From NCBI GenBank assembly GCA_009782215.1, contig WRKO01000014.1:1-58548 (forward strand): a DNA stretch of 58,548 nt. The letters run 5' to 3'. This document shows positions 8,104-16,593 of this stretch, one piece after another. The number at the start of each line of letters is the position of its first letter. Position 1 is the first letter of the stretch. Under the pieces are notes generated by a model. The model did not search any database and was not told the DNA's origin. It saw only the letters and a list, made by a program, of their open reading frames with translations. Source of the stretch: Oscillospiraceae bacterium (GTDB taxonomy: Bacteria > Bacillota > Clostridia > Oscillospirales > UBA929). The position numbers were made by a program, and so were the translations under genes.

Positions 8104-9045
8104 CTACGGCGCCGGGGTTTCAAACATGGGCGTGGAGAGGTAGCGTTCGCCCGTGTCAGGGAGGATGGCGACGATGGTTTTGCCCGCGTTTTCCGGGCGG
8201 AGGGCAGCCTGCGCCGCCGCCCATACCGCCGCGCCGGACGAAATACCCACCAGCAGCCCCTCGGTTCTGGCAAGCTCGCGGCCGGTCTGAAACGCGTCTT
8301 CGCTGCGCACGACGATGATTTCGTGGTATACCCCGGTGTCCAGCACCTCCGGCACAAACCCCGCACCGATGCCCTGAATCTTATGCGGCCCCGCCCGTCC
8401 CTCGGACAGCATGGGCGAATCGGCCGGCTCGACGGCAATGATTTGAATGTCCGGGTTTTTCTGTCTCAGAAACCCGCCCGCTCCGGTGATGGTGCCGCCG
8501 GTGCCCACGCCGGAGACAAAGATATCCACGCGGCCTCCCGTATCCTCCCAAATCTCCGGGCCGGTCGTTTCCCGGTGCGCGGCGGGGTTTGCGGGGTTGT
8601 CGAACTGCCCCGGCAGAAACGAACCGGGCGTTTTTTCCGCCAACTCCTCCGCTTTGGCAATCGCGCCCTTCATCCCCTTGCCCCCGTCGGTCAGCACAAG
8701 CTCCGCGCCGTACGCCGCCAGCAGCTTCCGGCGCTCCACGCTCATGGTCTCCGGCATGGTCAGGATGACGCGGTAGCCCTTGGCGGCGGCGATGGCGGCA
8801 ATGCCGATGCCCGTGTTTCCGCTGGTCGGCTCAATGATGACGGCGCCGGGTTTCAGCTTGCCGCTCTTTTCGGCGGCGTCTATCATCGCCAGCGCGATGC
8901 GGTCTTTCACGCTCCCCGCCGGGTTTCGGTATTCCAGCTTGGCAATGAGCGCCGCCCCCAGCTTGCGCGCTTCGGCATATCGGTCCAGCCGCAGCAGCGG
9001 GGTCTTCCCGATTAAGCCGGTGAGATTGTCCGCGATTTTTGACAT
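8104..9045 (-). CDS. cysK: Cysteine synthase (O-acetylserine sulfhydrylase)
   Basis: 313 residues, fold-type II PLP enzyme converting O-acetylserine and sulfide to cysteine. The PLP lysine lies in [13 protein letters not shown], the substrate loop is [11 protein letters not shown], and the PLP phosphate-binding glycine loop is [10 protein letters not shown]. The ATG at 9045 follows GGAGGAC. It has a near-consensus promoter upstream and diverges from cysE, which makes its substrate, so sulfide, CysE and CysK are united here. Confidence 0.96.
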   Translation of the reverse strand: MSKIADNLTGLIGKTPLLRLDRYAEARKLGAALIAKLEYRNPAGSVKDRIALAMIDAAEKSGKLKPGAVIIEPTSGNTGIGIAAIAAAKGYRVILTMPETMSVERRKLLAAYGAELVLTDGGKGMKGAIAKAEELAEKTPGSFLPGQFDNPANPAAHRETTGPEIWEDTGGRVDIFVSGVGTGGTITGAGGFLRQKNPDIQIIAVEPADSPMLSEGRAGPHKIQGIGAGFVPEVLDTGVYHEIIVVRSEDAFQTGRELARTEGLLVGISSGAAVWAAAQAALRPENAGKTIVAILPDTGERYLSTPMFETPAP

Positions 9046-9095
9046 AAGGCCGTCCTCCTTTCATAATCTGTAGAATACTTATAGGCTTGATATGC

Positions 9096-9124
9096 ATTAT
9101 ATCGCAGCCAATCCCGTTTGTCAA
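9096..9124 (-). promoter_or_regulatory. Promoter of cysK-metY
   Basis: Consensus TTGACA (9119-9124) and TATAAT (9096-9101) with a 17-base spacer on the minus strand. Confidence 0.85.
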
Positions 9125-9146
9125 CAGGAAGATTGACGAGAAATCC

Positions 9147-9176
9147 TTGACAGGGCGGCGCGCTGTGTGATACGAT
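9147..9176 (+). promoter_or_regulatory. Promoter of cysE-pgmB
   Basis: TTGACA (9147-9152) and TACGAT (9171-9176), 18-base spacer, reading away from cysK. The palindrome GTGTGATACGATCACAC (9165-9181) overlaps the -10 and may be an operator. Confidence 0.75.
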
Positions 9177-9260
9177 CACACAAGCCCCATCGGCGTCATA
9201 TACTGCAAGAGGCGGCACTGCCGCCCGGCAAAAAATCAAGCGGAGAGGCGGGATACGACT

Positions 9261-10121
9261 ATGGACGCGCTGATATCGAAGCTGTTGTCGAGCCACGCGA
9301 GCGGTTTGGACTGCGAAACCAAGCGTCCCGAATATCTGCCGGACAAGGATGAGGTTGCGGAAATCGTCAATCTTCTCAGGAAGCTGCTGTTTCCGGGGTA
9401 TTTCGACAAAGACGGCCCGCCGGACGCCGAAAGCGGGATGCGGGATATCCTGACGGAGGTTGAGGGCAGGCTCCGTCGCCAAATTTGCCGCGCGCTCAAT
9501 TCCGAAGCCGAAGCAAGCGCGGACTGCGCCGGGATGTATGACAACGCCGGCGCGATATGCAGCGCGTTCTTGGCCAAGCTGCCCGCGCTGCTGGAGGTGC
9601 TGCTCACCGACGTCCAAGCCGCGTATGACGGCGACCCGGCGGCGCGCAGCAAGCACGAAATCATCTTCGCCTACCCCGGCGTTTACGCCGTCAGCGTCTA
9701 CCGTCTGGCACACGAGCTACACAAGCTGTCCGTCCCGCTCATTCCGAGGATGATGACCGAACACGCCCACAGCGTGACCGGCATCGACATCCACCCCGGC
9801 GCGGACATCGGCAGCCACTTTTTCATCGACCACGGAACCGGCGTCGTCATCGGCGAGACGACCCAAATAGGGGCGTATGTCAAGCTCTATCAAGGCGTCA
9901 CGCTGGGCGGCCTGTCCACCAGAGGCGGGCAGAGGCTCCGGGGGAAAAAACGCCACCCCACCATAGAGGATGAGGTGACCGTCTATTCCGGCGCGTCCAT
10001 CCTCGGCGGCGATACTGTTATCGGCAAGGGCAGCGTCGTCGGCGGCAACGTCTTTATCACCCAGTCGGTGCCGCCGTACACCAAGATGAGCCTGAAGGAT
10101 AACTATACGCAGACGATTTAA
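9261..10121 (+). CDS. cysE: Serine O-acetyltransferase
   Basis: 286 residues, the longer EpsC-like form of serine acetyltransferase with a helical N-terminal domain (1-160) and a left-handed beta-helix C-terminal domain. Hexapeptide repeats are clear around GADIGSHFFIDHGTGVVIGE and IGAYVKLYQGVTLGG; the His-Asp catalytic region is SVTGIDIHPGADIG and DHGTG. It acetylates serine with acetyl-CoA to feed CysK. GGAGAGGCGGG precedes the ATG. Divergent from cysK-metY and followed by a phosphoglucomutase gene 65 bases downstream. Confidence 0.95.
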   Translation: MDALISKLLSSHASGLDCETKRPEYLPDKDEVAEIVNLLRKLLFPGYFDKDGPPDAESGMRDILTEVEGRLRRQICRALNSEAEASADCAGMYDNAGAICSAFLAKLPALLEVLLTDVQAAYDGDPAARSKHEIIFAYPGVYAVSVYRLAHELHKLSVPLIPRMMTEHAHSVTGIDIHPGADIGSHFFIDHGTGVVIGETTQIGAYVKLYQGVTLGGLSTRGGQRLRGKKRHPTIEDEVTVYSGASILGGDTVIGKGSVVGGNVFITQSVPPYTKMSLKDNYTQTI

Positions 10122-10186
10122 CGCTGCCGACGTTTTACACAAGAGGGCGGCAAAGCAAGCCGCCGGAAAGCCGGAGGCTATAGGCT

Positions 10187-10882
10187 ATGCAAAAGGAAAT
10201 TGAGTCCGGGAATATGAACGCCGTCATCTTTGATTTGGACGGCGTGATTGTTCACACCGACGAGTACCATTACAGGGCGTGGAAAAAGCTGGCCGACCGG
10301 CTGGGCGTCTGCTTCGACGAGCGGATTAACAACCGTCTGCGCGGCGTTTCACGGCTGGAAAGCCTTGAGATTGTGCTGGAAAACAGCGCGTTTTCCGACA
10401 TCCCTGACGCCGAAAAGGCGGCGCTTGCCGACGAGAAAAACAAAACATATCAAACCCTGCTGCAAGCCATGACCCCGGACGACCTGTCCCCCGAGGTGCT
10501 GAAAACCCTGCGTGCGCTCAAGGAACGCGGCTGTCGTATGGCTATCGGCTCCTCCAGCCGCAACGCGCCGCTGATTTTGGAAAAGATAGGGCTGGCCGGG
10601 TTTTTCGACGCCGTCTCCGACGGCAACAACATCACAAACTCCAAGCCCGACCCCGAGGTTTTTCTCAAGGCCGCCGAATACTTGGGCGTTTCGGCAAAAG
10701 ACTGCGTCGTCGTCGAGGACGCGGACGCCGGCATCGAGGCCGCGCGACGCGCCGGCATGAAAACCATCGCGATGGGCGACGCCGCGCGCGGCGGACAGGC
10801 CGATTGGAGCATCCAGTCCTTCGGCGAGATTTTGACGATTATGGAAAATATAAAGAGGGTCATGCCTATTCTGACAGAATAG
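10187..10882 (+). CDS. pgmB: Beta-phosphoglucomutase (HAD superfamily)
   Basis: 231 residues. HAD motif I DLDGVIVHTDEYHYRAWK contains the nucleophile Asp and the catalytic Asp, and the cap is of the beta-PGM type (RLRGVSRLESLE). Motif II is GSSS, motif III is the lysine of NSKPDPEVFLKAA, and motif IV is VEDADAGIEAA. It converts beta-glucose 1-phosphate to glucose 6-phosphate, which links it to the two GH65 phosphorylases at 16594-21069 although it sits in the cysE operon. A GGAGG 9 bases before 10187 supports this start; the ATG at 10214 is an alternative. Its stop codon lies inside a perfect hairpin. Confidence 0.9.
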   Translation: MQKEIESGNMNAVIFDLDGVIVHTDEYHYRAWKKLADRLGVCFDERINNRLRGVSRLESLEIVLENSAFSDIPDAEKAALADEKNKTYQTLLQAMTPDDLSPEVLKTLRALKERGCRMAIGSSSRNAPLILEKIGLAGFFDAVSDGNNITNSKPDPEVFLKAAEYLGVSAKDCVVVEDADAGIEAARRAGMKTIAMGDAARGGQADWSIQSFGEILTIMENIKRVMPILTE

Positions 10883-10891
10883 GCATGACCC
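10857..10891. terminator. Perfect 16-bp hairpin at the pgmB stop
   Basis: Arms 10857-10872 and 10876-10891 are fully complementary (GGGTCATGCCTATTCT arm) with a 3-base GAC loop. The pgmB stop codon is in the right arm. There is no T-run, so it may act as an mRNA 3' end stabiliser or a weak bidirectional terminator with the convergent gene at 10917. Confidence 0.6.
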
Positions 10892-10916
10892 GATATCCTG
10901 TATACTTTTCCGTTTT

Positions 10917-11534
10917 TCAGAACGACGATTCGCGGCCGCACACGGTGCATCTGTATATAACAAACGGCGGCGGGGAGATAAGCGTCCAAGAATGAGCGGC
11001 TTGATTGACCACCTGAGAGCAATGGATACACGCTTTGTAATGCACGTCTACCGTGGTTAGCCAGTTGCTGCCGGGCGTATGCGAAGTATACGCGGAATAG
11101 TCGCAAATCGTGCAGGAGACCAGATGCTGGGCCGCGTTATATGCGTTATACCGCAGCGCGTGTCCTTCCCAAACAAACTGAAATCCGCAGTTATACACAC
11201 AATTCTTATAGTGTCCTGTTGATGTAAACGACCAATTTGTCTGCGAGATATGGTCGCAGCTTCTCAAAAGGTTCACATCAAAGTCGTCCGCGTATATGAT
11301 TTTTCCGTCGGCGTCCGAGTAAAACGGGACGAGGAAGTCCCCTTCGGGGCTGATATACTTGTTGATATCAAACGGAACCGGCTTATAACAGCCGTCGCCG
11401 GGGGCGCATATGTGAAGCGAAAAATCCTGCGCCGCAGTGGGAACCTCTAGGCCGGGGGCGCCGGAAGTGGTTGCGGGGAACACAAAAAACAGGGATAAAA
11501 TGGCAAGAAAGGCGACGAATCTTCTCTTTTTCAT
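10917..11534 (-). CDS. Secreted Cys/His-rich protein, unknown function
   Basis: 205 residues, no family recognised. A signal peptide is clear (MKKRRFVAFLAILSLFFVFPATTSGA). The mature part ends in a series of short Cys/His units: CDHISQ...HYKNCVYNCG, HLVSCTICDY...HYKACIHCSQ and HSW...YRCTVCGRESSF, which look like degenerate repeats of zinc-ribbon type seen in clostridial surface proteins. The ATG at 11534 follows AAAGGAAG; the longer frame to 11600 starts within the promoter (TTGACA 11595-11600, TACAAT 11572-11577) and is rejected. Confidence 0.7.
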   Translation of the reverse strand: MKKRRFVAFLAILSLFFVFPATTSGAPGLEVPTAAQDFSLHICAPGDGCYKPVPFDINKYISPEGDFLVPFYSDADGKIIYADDFDVNLLRSCDHISQTNWSFTSTGHYKNCVYNCGFQFVWEGHALRYNAYNAAQHLVSCTICDYSAYTSHTPGSNWLTTVDVHYKACIHCSQVVNQAAHSWTLISPPPFVIYRCTVCGRESSF

Positions 11535-11571
11535 CTGAATCTTCCTTTCATCCTCAATATAGGCCATGTAC

Positions 11572-11600
11572 ATTGTATACAAACGCGCTGCCCGTGTCAA
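11572..11600 (-). promoter_or_regulatory. Promoter of the Cys/His-rich secreted protein
   Basis: TTGACA, 17-base spacer, TACAAT on the minus strand. Confidence 0.75.
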
Positions 11601-11636
11601 GCATTTTTTTGGATAATTTTTTGAGCGGAGACGGCC

Positions 11637-12668
11637 CTACCCGATATCCCGCACGCTTTCCCGTTCCACCAGACTCACGGGCAGGATGATATTCCGCTCC
11701 CGGATGGGCTTTCCCATCAGTTGGGCAATCATCATCTCGGTAGCGATGACGCCTTTCGCCTCCGCGTCCTGATGGATGGTGGTCAAGCGCGGATGGGTAA
11801 TCTGGCTGAGGTAGTTGTCGTCAAACCCGACGATGGATTTATCGCCCGGCACGTCGGCGCCCGTTTCGCGCAGCCCCGCCATAATGCCGGCCGCCAAGAT
11901 GTCCGCCGAGGCGAATATGCCGGTGATGTCCTTTTTTGCCCCCAGTCTATGGCCCAGCCTTGCCCCTTCCTCAATGGAAATCTCCTGCTCAAAGATAAGC
12001 GCCGGGTCAAACGGGACGCCGAATTCCTTCAAAGCGTCTTTGTATCCCAGCAAGCGCTGTTCCACCACGCCGTTTTCGCGGATGAAGGGCGAGGTAAACG
12101 CGATTGCGCGGTGGCCGCGCTCCAGCAGATGCCGCGTCGCCATATATCCGCCGTTCCGATCCTCCAGCCCCACATTGCACACCTCGGGCAGGCCGATATA
12201 GCTGTCAATCAGCACATAGGGAATCCCCATCCTGCGCACGGACGCGAAAAACTCATCTTGAAACAGCCCCAGAAAAATCATGCCGGCCAAGCTCCAGTTC
12301 CGGTGTACCGCTTCCAGCCCGTGCGGGTCCTCCACCGTCCGTACCATGAGGAAATACCCTTCCTCGCGGGTGCGGTTTTCAATGCTGCCCATAAAAATAT
12401 TGTGGAACGGGTCGGCCAAAAATCCGCCGGCGCGCGGAGACACCACATGATTGATAATCCCGATGATGGGCGAGGTGTTGCTGGCCAGCGTCCGCGCCGT
12501 CATGCTGGGGACATAGTTTTCACGCTCAATGATTTCCCGGATGGCTGCCACCAGCTCCGGCGAAGCCCTGTTTTTTTTCTTGTGTATCACATTGGAAACC
12601 GTGGTGATGCTCACCCCGGCTTCCCGCGCGATGTCTTTGAGTGTAATCACGGATTCGCTCCCCCGCAT
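11637..12668 (-). CDS. LacI-family transcriptional repressor
   Basis: 343 residues. The N-terminal HTH (TLKDIAREAGVSITTVSNVI) and hinge (YVPSMTARTLAS) are canonical, followed by a periplasmic-binding-protein-like effector domain (VGFDDNYLSQITHPRLTTIHQD). It is expected to bind a sugar effector. It is transcribed towards the Cys/His gene and sits next to the lipoprotein/glycoside hydrolase locus, whose divergent promoters carry a LacI-type palindrome at 14182-14197 and 14312-14327, with a related copy at 24454-24469. I infer that it controls these. The start could also be the GTG at codon 7. Confidence 0.9.
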   Translation of the reverse strand: MRGSESVITLKDIAREAGVSITTVSNVIHKKKNRASPELVAAIREIIERENYVPSMTARTLASNTSPIIGIINHVVSPRAGGFLADPFHNIFMGSIENRTREEGYFLMVRTVEDPHGLEAVHRNWSLAGMIFLGLFQDEFFASVRRMGIPYVLIDSYIGLPEVCNVGLEDRNGGYMATRHLLERGHRAIAFTSPFIRENGVVEQRLLGYKDALKEFGVPFDPALIFEQEISIEEGARLGHRLGAKKDITGIFASADILAAGIMAGLRETGADVPGDKSIVGFDDNYLSQITHPRLTTIHQDAEAKGVIATEMMIAQLMGKPIRERNIILPVSLVERESVRDIG

Positions 12669-12672
12669 TGAT

Positions 12673-12697
12673 GTAGGGCCGGCTTAACCGGCCCTAC
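12673..12697. repeat. Palindromic repeat in the lacI leader
   Basis: A 10-bp perfect stem (GTAGGGCCGG arm) around a 5-base centre, directly before the LacI-family gene. It belongs to the dispersed GTAGGG...CCCTAC family also found at 27005, 28637, 30663, 31308 and 49930. Confidence 0.6.
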
Positions 12698-12701
12698 ACT
12701 G

Positions 12702-12730
12702 ATTGTAACCCTATTTGCGGTCTTTGTCAA
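12702..12730 (-). promoter_or_regulatory. Promoter of the LacI-family gene
   Basis: TTGACA (12725-12730), 17-base spacer, TACAAT (12702-12707), minus strand. Confidence 0.75.
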
Positions 12731-12742
12731 CAGCGCGGAGAA

Positions 12743-14155
12743 TCAGTCGAGTTCCGCGACATACCCGGCAACATCTCCAAGGGGGATATCCGGGACGGTA
12801 ATGCCCGCCAAGACGTCTCCGCTGATTGGCTTGACCGGATTGGAGAAGAACATTTCATCGAGGAAAATGGTGCATCCGGCAAAGGCGCGGATGTGCATAC
12901 GGTTGGTCATGCCGGGGAAGCCGGAGGCTTCGAGGTCAATGACGACGTCCTGCATATCCGTTGTGATTTGGACATTGCCGCCGTCCGCCGTCACCAGCTC
13001 GCTGAAACGCTTGATGAAGACAGGGCCGTCTTCCGGCTGGAAGTGGAGGAGGAGCTTGTTCTCCTCGCCGCCTTCGGCGCCGCTCACGCGGATGGTGAGA
13101 TATCTGGCATAGGCAATGCCGTCAATGGCCCACACATCGACCGCCTGACCCCAGTTGCCCATCCAGTCCATCGCTCTGGCGTAATACTCGTCCAAGTCGT
13201 CGTAGTCCTCGGGGTCGAACGCGCCGGGACGGAACTCGATTTGCGCCACGCCGTCTTCGACGGAAGCTCTCAGGTTGGCCCAGTTGTCCCACCACATGGG
13301 TACGCCGGCGACGGCGAGGTCGGGCTTGTTAAGCGGGTCACGGTCGGTAAAGTTTTCCCAGAGGAAATTGGTATAGCTTCTGACCGGCAAATCAGAGAGG
13401 GGTATTTCGGGGAGGGTGATTTCAGAGTTGGGGTCGTCCGTGTTGATCGGGCTGACCGGCCCGGAGAAGGAAATCTCGTCAAGGAAAATGGTGTACGCGG
13501 CAAACGAGCGGATGTGCATACGGTTGGTCATGCCGGGGAAGCCGGAGGCCGCGAGGTCGATGACGATGTCCTGCATGTCGGTGGTGATTTGCGGGCTGCC
13601 GCCGTCGGCCGTCACCAAATCGGAAAACCGCTTGGCAAAGACCGGGCCGTCATTGGGCTGGAAGTGGAGAATCAGTCCGCTTTCCTCGCCGCCCGCGGCG
13701 CCTCTCATGCGGATGGTGAGATATTGGCACCAAGAGATGCCTTCAAGATCCCACATGTTGATGGCTTCGCCCCAGTTGCCCATCCAGTCGGCGGCTCTGG
13801 CGTAGTAGTCGTCCATGTCGTCAAAGTCTTCCGGGTCGAACGCTCTGGGCCGGTACTGGATTTGAAGGACGCCGTCCTCAACGGCCTGTCTGGTGTTGCC
13901 GTCGTTCCACCACCAGCGGTTCACGCCGTTGGCGGACAGCTCGGCCGGGCTTTGCGGGTCGAGGTCAAAGTCGTCCCACAGGAAGGTGTCGGGGACATTG
14001 TCCGTCGGAGGCGGGGGCGGGTCTTCGGAACCGGCTTGGGAAGGAGTGGGCGGCGCGCCGCCGGGGGTCGGGTCCTCGTCGGACGGGCTCGCGCACGCCG
14101 CGGCAAACGCAAACAGCATCAGCAGCGCGAGAAGCAGGCAGAGATTTCTTTTCAT
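12743..14155 (-). CDS. Lipoprotein with tandemly duplicated domain
   Basis: 470 residues. A lipobox-type signal (LLMLFAFAAACAS) is followed by a Pro-rich linker and then two ~190-residue copies of one domain (about 58-250 and 268-455). Both copies contain VEDGVxQIxxRPxAFDPED, YYARAxDWMGNWG, ITTDMQDxVIDLxASG and FPGMTNRMHIR, so the copies are close paralogs; similarity is also visible in the DNA. The pattern (trp-rich, beta-rich, ending in FLDEIxFS) resembles secreted carbohydrate-binding modules, but I cannot name the family. It diverges from a glycoside hydrolase under a shared operator, suggesting a role in binding a polysaccharide at the cell surface. Confidence 0.75.
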   Translation of the reverse strand: MKRNLCLLLALLMLFAFAAACASPSDEDPTPGGAPPTPSQAGSEDPPPPPTDNVPDTFLWDDFDLDPQSPAELSANGVNRWWWNDGNTRQAVEDGVLQIQYRPRAFDPEDFDDMDDYYARAADWMGNWGEAINMWDLEGISWCQYLTIRMRGAAGGEESGLILHFQPNDGPVFAKRFSDLVTADGGSPQITTDMQDIVIDLAASGFPGMTNRMHIRSFAAYTIFLDEISFSGPVSPINTDDPNSEITLPEIPLSDLPVRSYTNFLWENFTDRDPLNKPDLAVAGVPMWWDNWANLRASVEDGVAQIEFRPGAFDPEDYDDLDEYYARAMDWMGNWGQAVDVWAIDGIAYARYLTIRVSGAEGGEENKLLLHFQPEDGPVFIKRFSELVTADGGNVQITTDMQDVVIDLEASGFPGMTNRMHIRAFAGCTIFLDEMFFSNPVKPISGDVLAGITVPDIPLGDVAGYVAELD

Positions 14156-14181
14156 GGCTTTTTTCCTCCTTAATGATATGT

Positions 14182-14234
14182 AGTTTAGCGCTTAACCTAA
14201 TTGACATTATAGCAATCATACCGGCGCCTGTCAA
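14182..14234 (-). promoter_or_regulatory. Promoter and LacI-type operator of the lipoprotein gene
   Basis: Consensus TTGACA (14229-14234), 17-base spacer, TATAAT (14206-14211), minus strand. The operator AGTTTAGCGCTTAACC, palindromic around AGCGCT, lies at 14182-14197 just downstream of the start site. Confidence 0.8.
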
Positions 14235-14276
14235 GCCCGCTTTGAAAAAATATTGTGAGGTTTCCCCAAATAAGTC

Positions 14277-14328
14277 TTGCGCGCCCCCGCCGTTTACGGT
14301 ATAATATCAATAGTTTAGCGCTTAACCT
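14277..14328 (+). promoter_or_regulatory. Promoter and LacI-type operator of the beta-helix hydrolase gene
   Basis: TTGCGC (14277-14282), 17-base spacer, TATAAT (14300-14305), plus strand. A second copy of the operator, identical over TAGTTTAGCGCTTAACCT, lies at 14311-14328, covering the transcription start. Confidence 0.8.
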
Positions 14329-14364
14329 GCGCCGATATTCCGATATAACCTGAGGAGGTACCGT

Positions 14365-15912
14365 ATGGACGAAAAAAAATCACCGCCCGCCGCCGTCATT
14401 ATTTTGGGTCTGGCGGCTGCTTTGTGCGCGGCATTTGCCGTTTTCATGTTCGCCGCGCCCGGGTTAGCCCCCCGCTTCGCGCCCTCGTCCGAATCCGGGA
14501 ACGCCGGAGGCCCGGCGGCCGGAGACGGGGAGGATTTCCCGACGCTGATACTCTATGAGGGGCCGCAGACCATGACGACCTCCTCGACCGCGTCTGTCCG
14601 GGTGAACGGACACGAGCTGTTTGTCTACGACGTCATGGTCAACCATGAGCATATCTGGAACGCGAACACCATTCCTTCCGACACGCCGATGGCCTACTTT
14701 GACTTTGAGGGAGAGGTCACGATTGAGGTTGAGGCGCCCGGTCTGGGTAAAGACATCGAGAGCGCCGCCGTCCTCCCCTCTTCCCACGGCATCGTTCCCG
14801 CCGTCGCGGACAACCGCGTCACCTTCACCGTCACCGAGCCGGGATTCTACACCGTGATTTTCAACAATCATGTCAACAAGGCCGCGCACATCTTCGCCAA
14901 CCCCCTTGAAACGGACATCCCCGACAAGGACGACCCGAACGTCCTCTTCATCGGGCCGGGACACTGGACGATGGACGCCATCCTGCTCAAAAGCGACCAG
15001 ACGCTGTATATCTCCGGCGGCGCGGTGCTGCATACGGTCGTCATCGCCGACAACGCCGTCAACGTGACAATCCGCGGGCGCGGCATCATCGACGGCTCCG
15101 ACTTCCCCGGACACAACCAGACCGGCTCCTACGCCAGAGTCCCCATTGATTTGCGGAACTGCAAGAATATCATCGCCGAGGGCTTCATCATCGCCAACGC
15201 CAACTGCTGGAACTTCAATTCGTATTCCAGCGAAAACCTTGAGGCCTCCAACATCAAAATCATCTCGGCGCGCCAGAACGGCGACGGCTTCACCTTCCAG
15301 TCCTGCCGGAACCATACGGTGCGTGATTCCTTCGCCCGCACATGGGACGACAGTCTGGTTCTGAAAAACTATTCCGGCTCCACCCGGAACATCACCTTTG
15401 ACAACATTCAGATTTGGACCGATTTGGCCCAGTCGATGGAGATTGGCTATGAGACCAACAAGGGCCGGACCATCAGCCCTGAAATCACCGACGTCCTCTT
15501 TAAGGACATCACCGTGCTTTACAACAACCACAAGCCGGTCATCAGCATCCACAACAGCGACGACGCTCACATCCACAACATCACCTACCGGAACATCACC
15601 GTGGAGAACGCCTTTATGCGGGGCGACAACGGCGTCAACAACGAGCTGATTGAGTTCCATATGCTGAAATCCGGCTGGTCGGCCGTCCGCGACGAATACG
15701 GCTCCATCAGAGACATTCTGATTGACGGGCTGACCGTCTATCACACGCTTGACGGCGGCGTCCCCGCCTCCCGCTTCCACGGACACAGCGAGGAATACAT
15801 GCTTGAAAACATCACCCTGCGCAACGTGACCATTCTGGGTGAACGCATTTCCGATTTGAGCGCCCTGCGGGCGAATGTAAACGAGTTTGTCCGCAATATC
15901 ACAGTGGAATGA
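14365..15912 (+). CDS. Secreted parallel beta-helix glycoside hydrolase (GH28/GH49-like)
   Basis: 515 residues with an N-terminal membrane anchor/signal segment (AAVIILGLAAALCAAFAVFMFA). A beta-sandwich-like N-terminal region (60-190) is followed by right-handed beta-helix repeats rich in I-x-N-I/V-T pattern (NVTIRGRGIIDGSDF, LRNCKNIIAEGFIIANANCWNF, RNITFDNIQIWTD, HNITYRNITVENAF). The N-domain plus helix layout resembles GH49 dextranase-type enzymes, and the GRGIIDG strand is shared with GH28 polygalacturonases; the substrate is therefore uncertain. GAGGAGG lies before the ATG. The F5/8C protein follows 9 bases downstream in the same operon. Confidence 0.75.
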   Translation: MDEKKSPPAAVIILGLAAALCAAFAVFMFAAPGLAPRFAPSSESGNAGGPAAGDGEDFPTLILYEGPQTMTTSSTASVRVNGHELFVYDVMVNHEHIWNANTIPSDTPMAYFDFEGEVTIEVEAPGLGKDIESAAVLPSSHGIVPAVADNRVTFTVTEPGFYTVIFNNHVNKAAHIFANPLETDIPDKDDPNVLFIGPGHWTMDAILLKSDQTLYISGGAVLHTVVIADNAVNVTIRGRGIIDGSDFPGHNQTGSYARVPIDLRNCKNIIAEGFIIANANCWNFNSYSSENLEASNIKIISARQNGDGFTFQSCRNHTVRDSFARTWDDSLVLKNYSGSTRNITFDNIQIWTDLAQSMEIGYETNKGRTISPEITDVLFKDITVLYNNHKPVISIHNSDDAHIHNITYRNITVENAFMRGDNGVNNELIEFHMLKSGWSAVRDEYGSIRDILIDGLTVYHTLDGGVPASRFHGHSEEYMLENITLRNVTILGERISDLSALRANVNEFVRNITVE

Positions 15913-15921
15913 GGTAAGGGT

Positions 15922-16554
15922 ATGTCAACAAACAAGATATTAACCGTCGTTTTCTGCGCCGTCATCGCGGTGTCGCTCCTTCTCGCCGGGGCTGCGTTCT
16001 TTATGGGGTCTGGAAACGACGCCCCGGAGGAAGAGACCGTTCCCGGCCTGACCGTCGTCAGGGCGCCCGCCCAGACAGAGGCCGTACGGCCCCCCGGATT
16101 CCCCGACCCGGAGGAAAACTGGATTAAGCTGCCCGACGGCCCCAACCTTGCCGAGGGCAAGCCGGTAACGTCCGGCGAACACACGGAGGTCTTTGAACCC
16201 GCGAACACGGTGGACGGCGACTTAAACTCCTATTGGGAAAGCAAGGGTATCCCCGCCGAGATTACCATCGACCTTGAGGCCGTCTATACCGTCCAAACGG
16301 TGGGCGTGCGCCTCAACCCCGTCCCCATATGGGAAGCCCGCACCCAAACCTTTGAAATCCTCGTCAGCGCGGACGGCGCGGCCTTCACCTCTGTCGTCCC
16401 CGACACGAGATACGAGTTTGACCCCGACACCGGCAACCTCGCCCGCGCCGACTTCGACCCCGTCCCCGCGCGGTATGTCAAGCTGATATTCTCCGCCAAG
16501 TCGTCGGGCCGTTCCAACGGCGCCCAAGCCGCCGAGATTGTGATTTTTGAGTAG
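15922..16554 (+). CDS. Membrane-anchored F5/8 type C (CBM32-like) domain protein
   Basis: 210 residues: an N-terminal hydrophobic anchor (TVVFCAVIAVSLLLAGAAFF), a Pro/acidic linker, then a single discoidin-like domain (about 75-210) with the usual NLAEGKPVTSGE opening, NTVDGDLNSYWES and ITIDLEAVYTVQTVGVRL. Such domains bind galactose, glucose or other sugars at the surface. It forms an operon with the beta-helix hydrolase and is followed by a strong terminator. No catalytic domain is attached, so it is probably a binding accessory. Confidence 0.85.
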   Translation: MSTNKILTVVFCAVIAVSLLLAGAAFFMGSGNDAPEEETVPGLTVVRAPAQTEAVRPPGFPDPEENWIKLPDGPNLAEGKPVTSGEHTEVFEPANTVDGDLNSYWESKGIPAEITIDLEAVYTVQTVGVRLNPVPIWEARTQTFEILVSADGAAFTSVVPDTRYEFDPDTGNLARADFDPVPARYVKLIFSAKSSGRSNGAQAAEIVIFE

Positions 16555-16565
16555 CCGGGCAACAC

Positions 16566-16591
16566 AAAACCCCCGCCGAAGCGGGGGTTTT
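16566..16591. terminator. Bidirectional terminator
   Basis: Perfect 11-bp stem (AAAACCCCCGC / GCGGGGGTTTT) with CGAA tetraloop, between convergent genes. Confidence 0.9.
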
Positions 16592-16593
16592 CT

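Noticed and set aside
8043..8438. N-terminal extension of metY
   Set aside because: The frame is open but overlaps cysK in another frame and lacks homology; the ATG at 8042 with AAGGGTG begins at the family's normal N-terminus.
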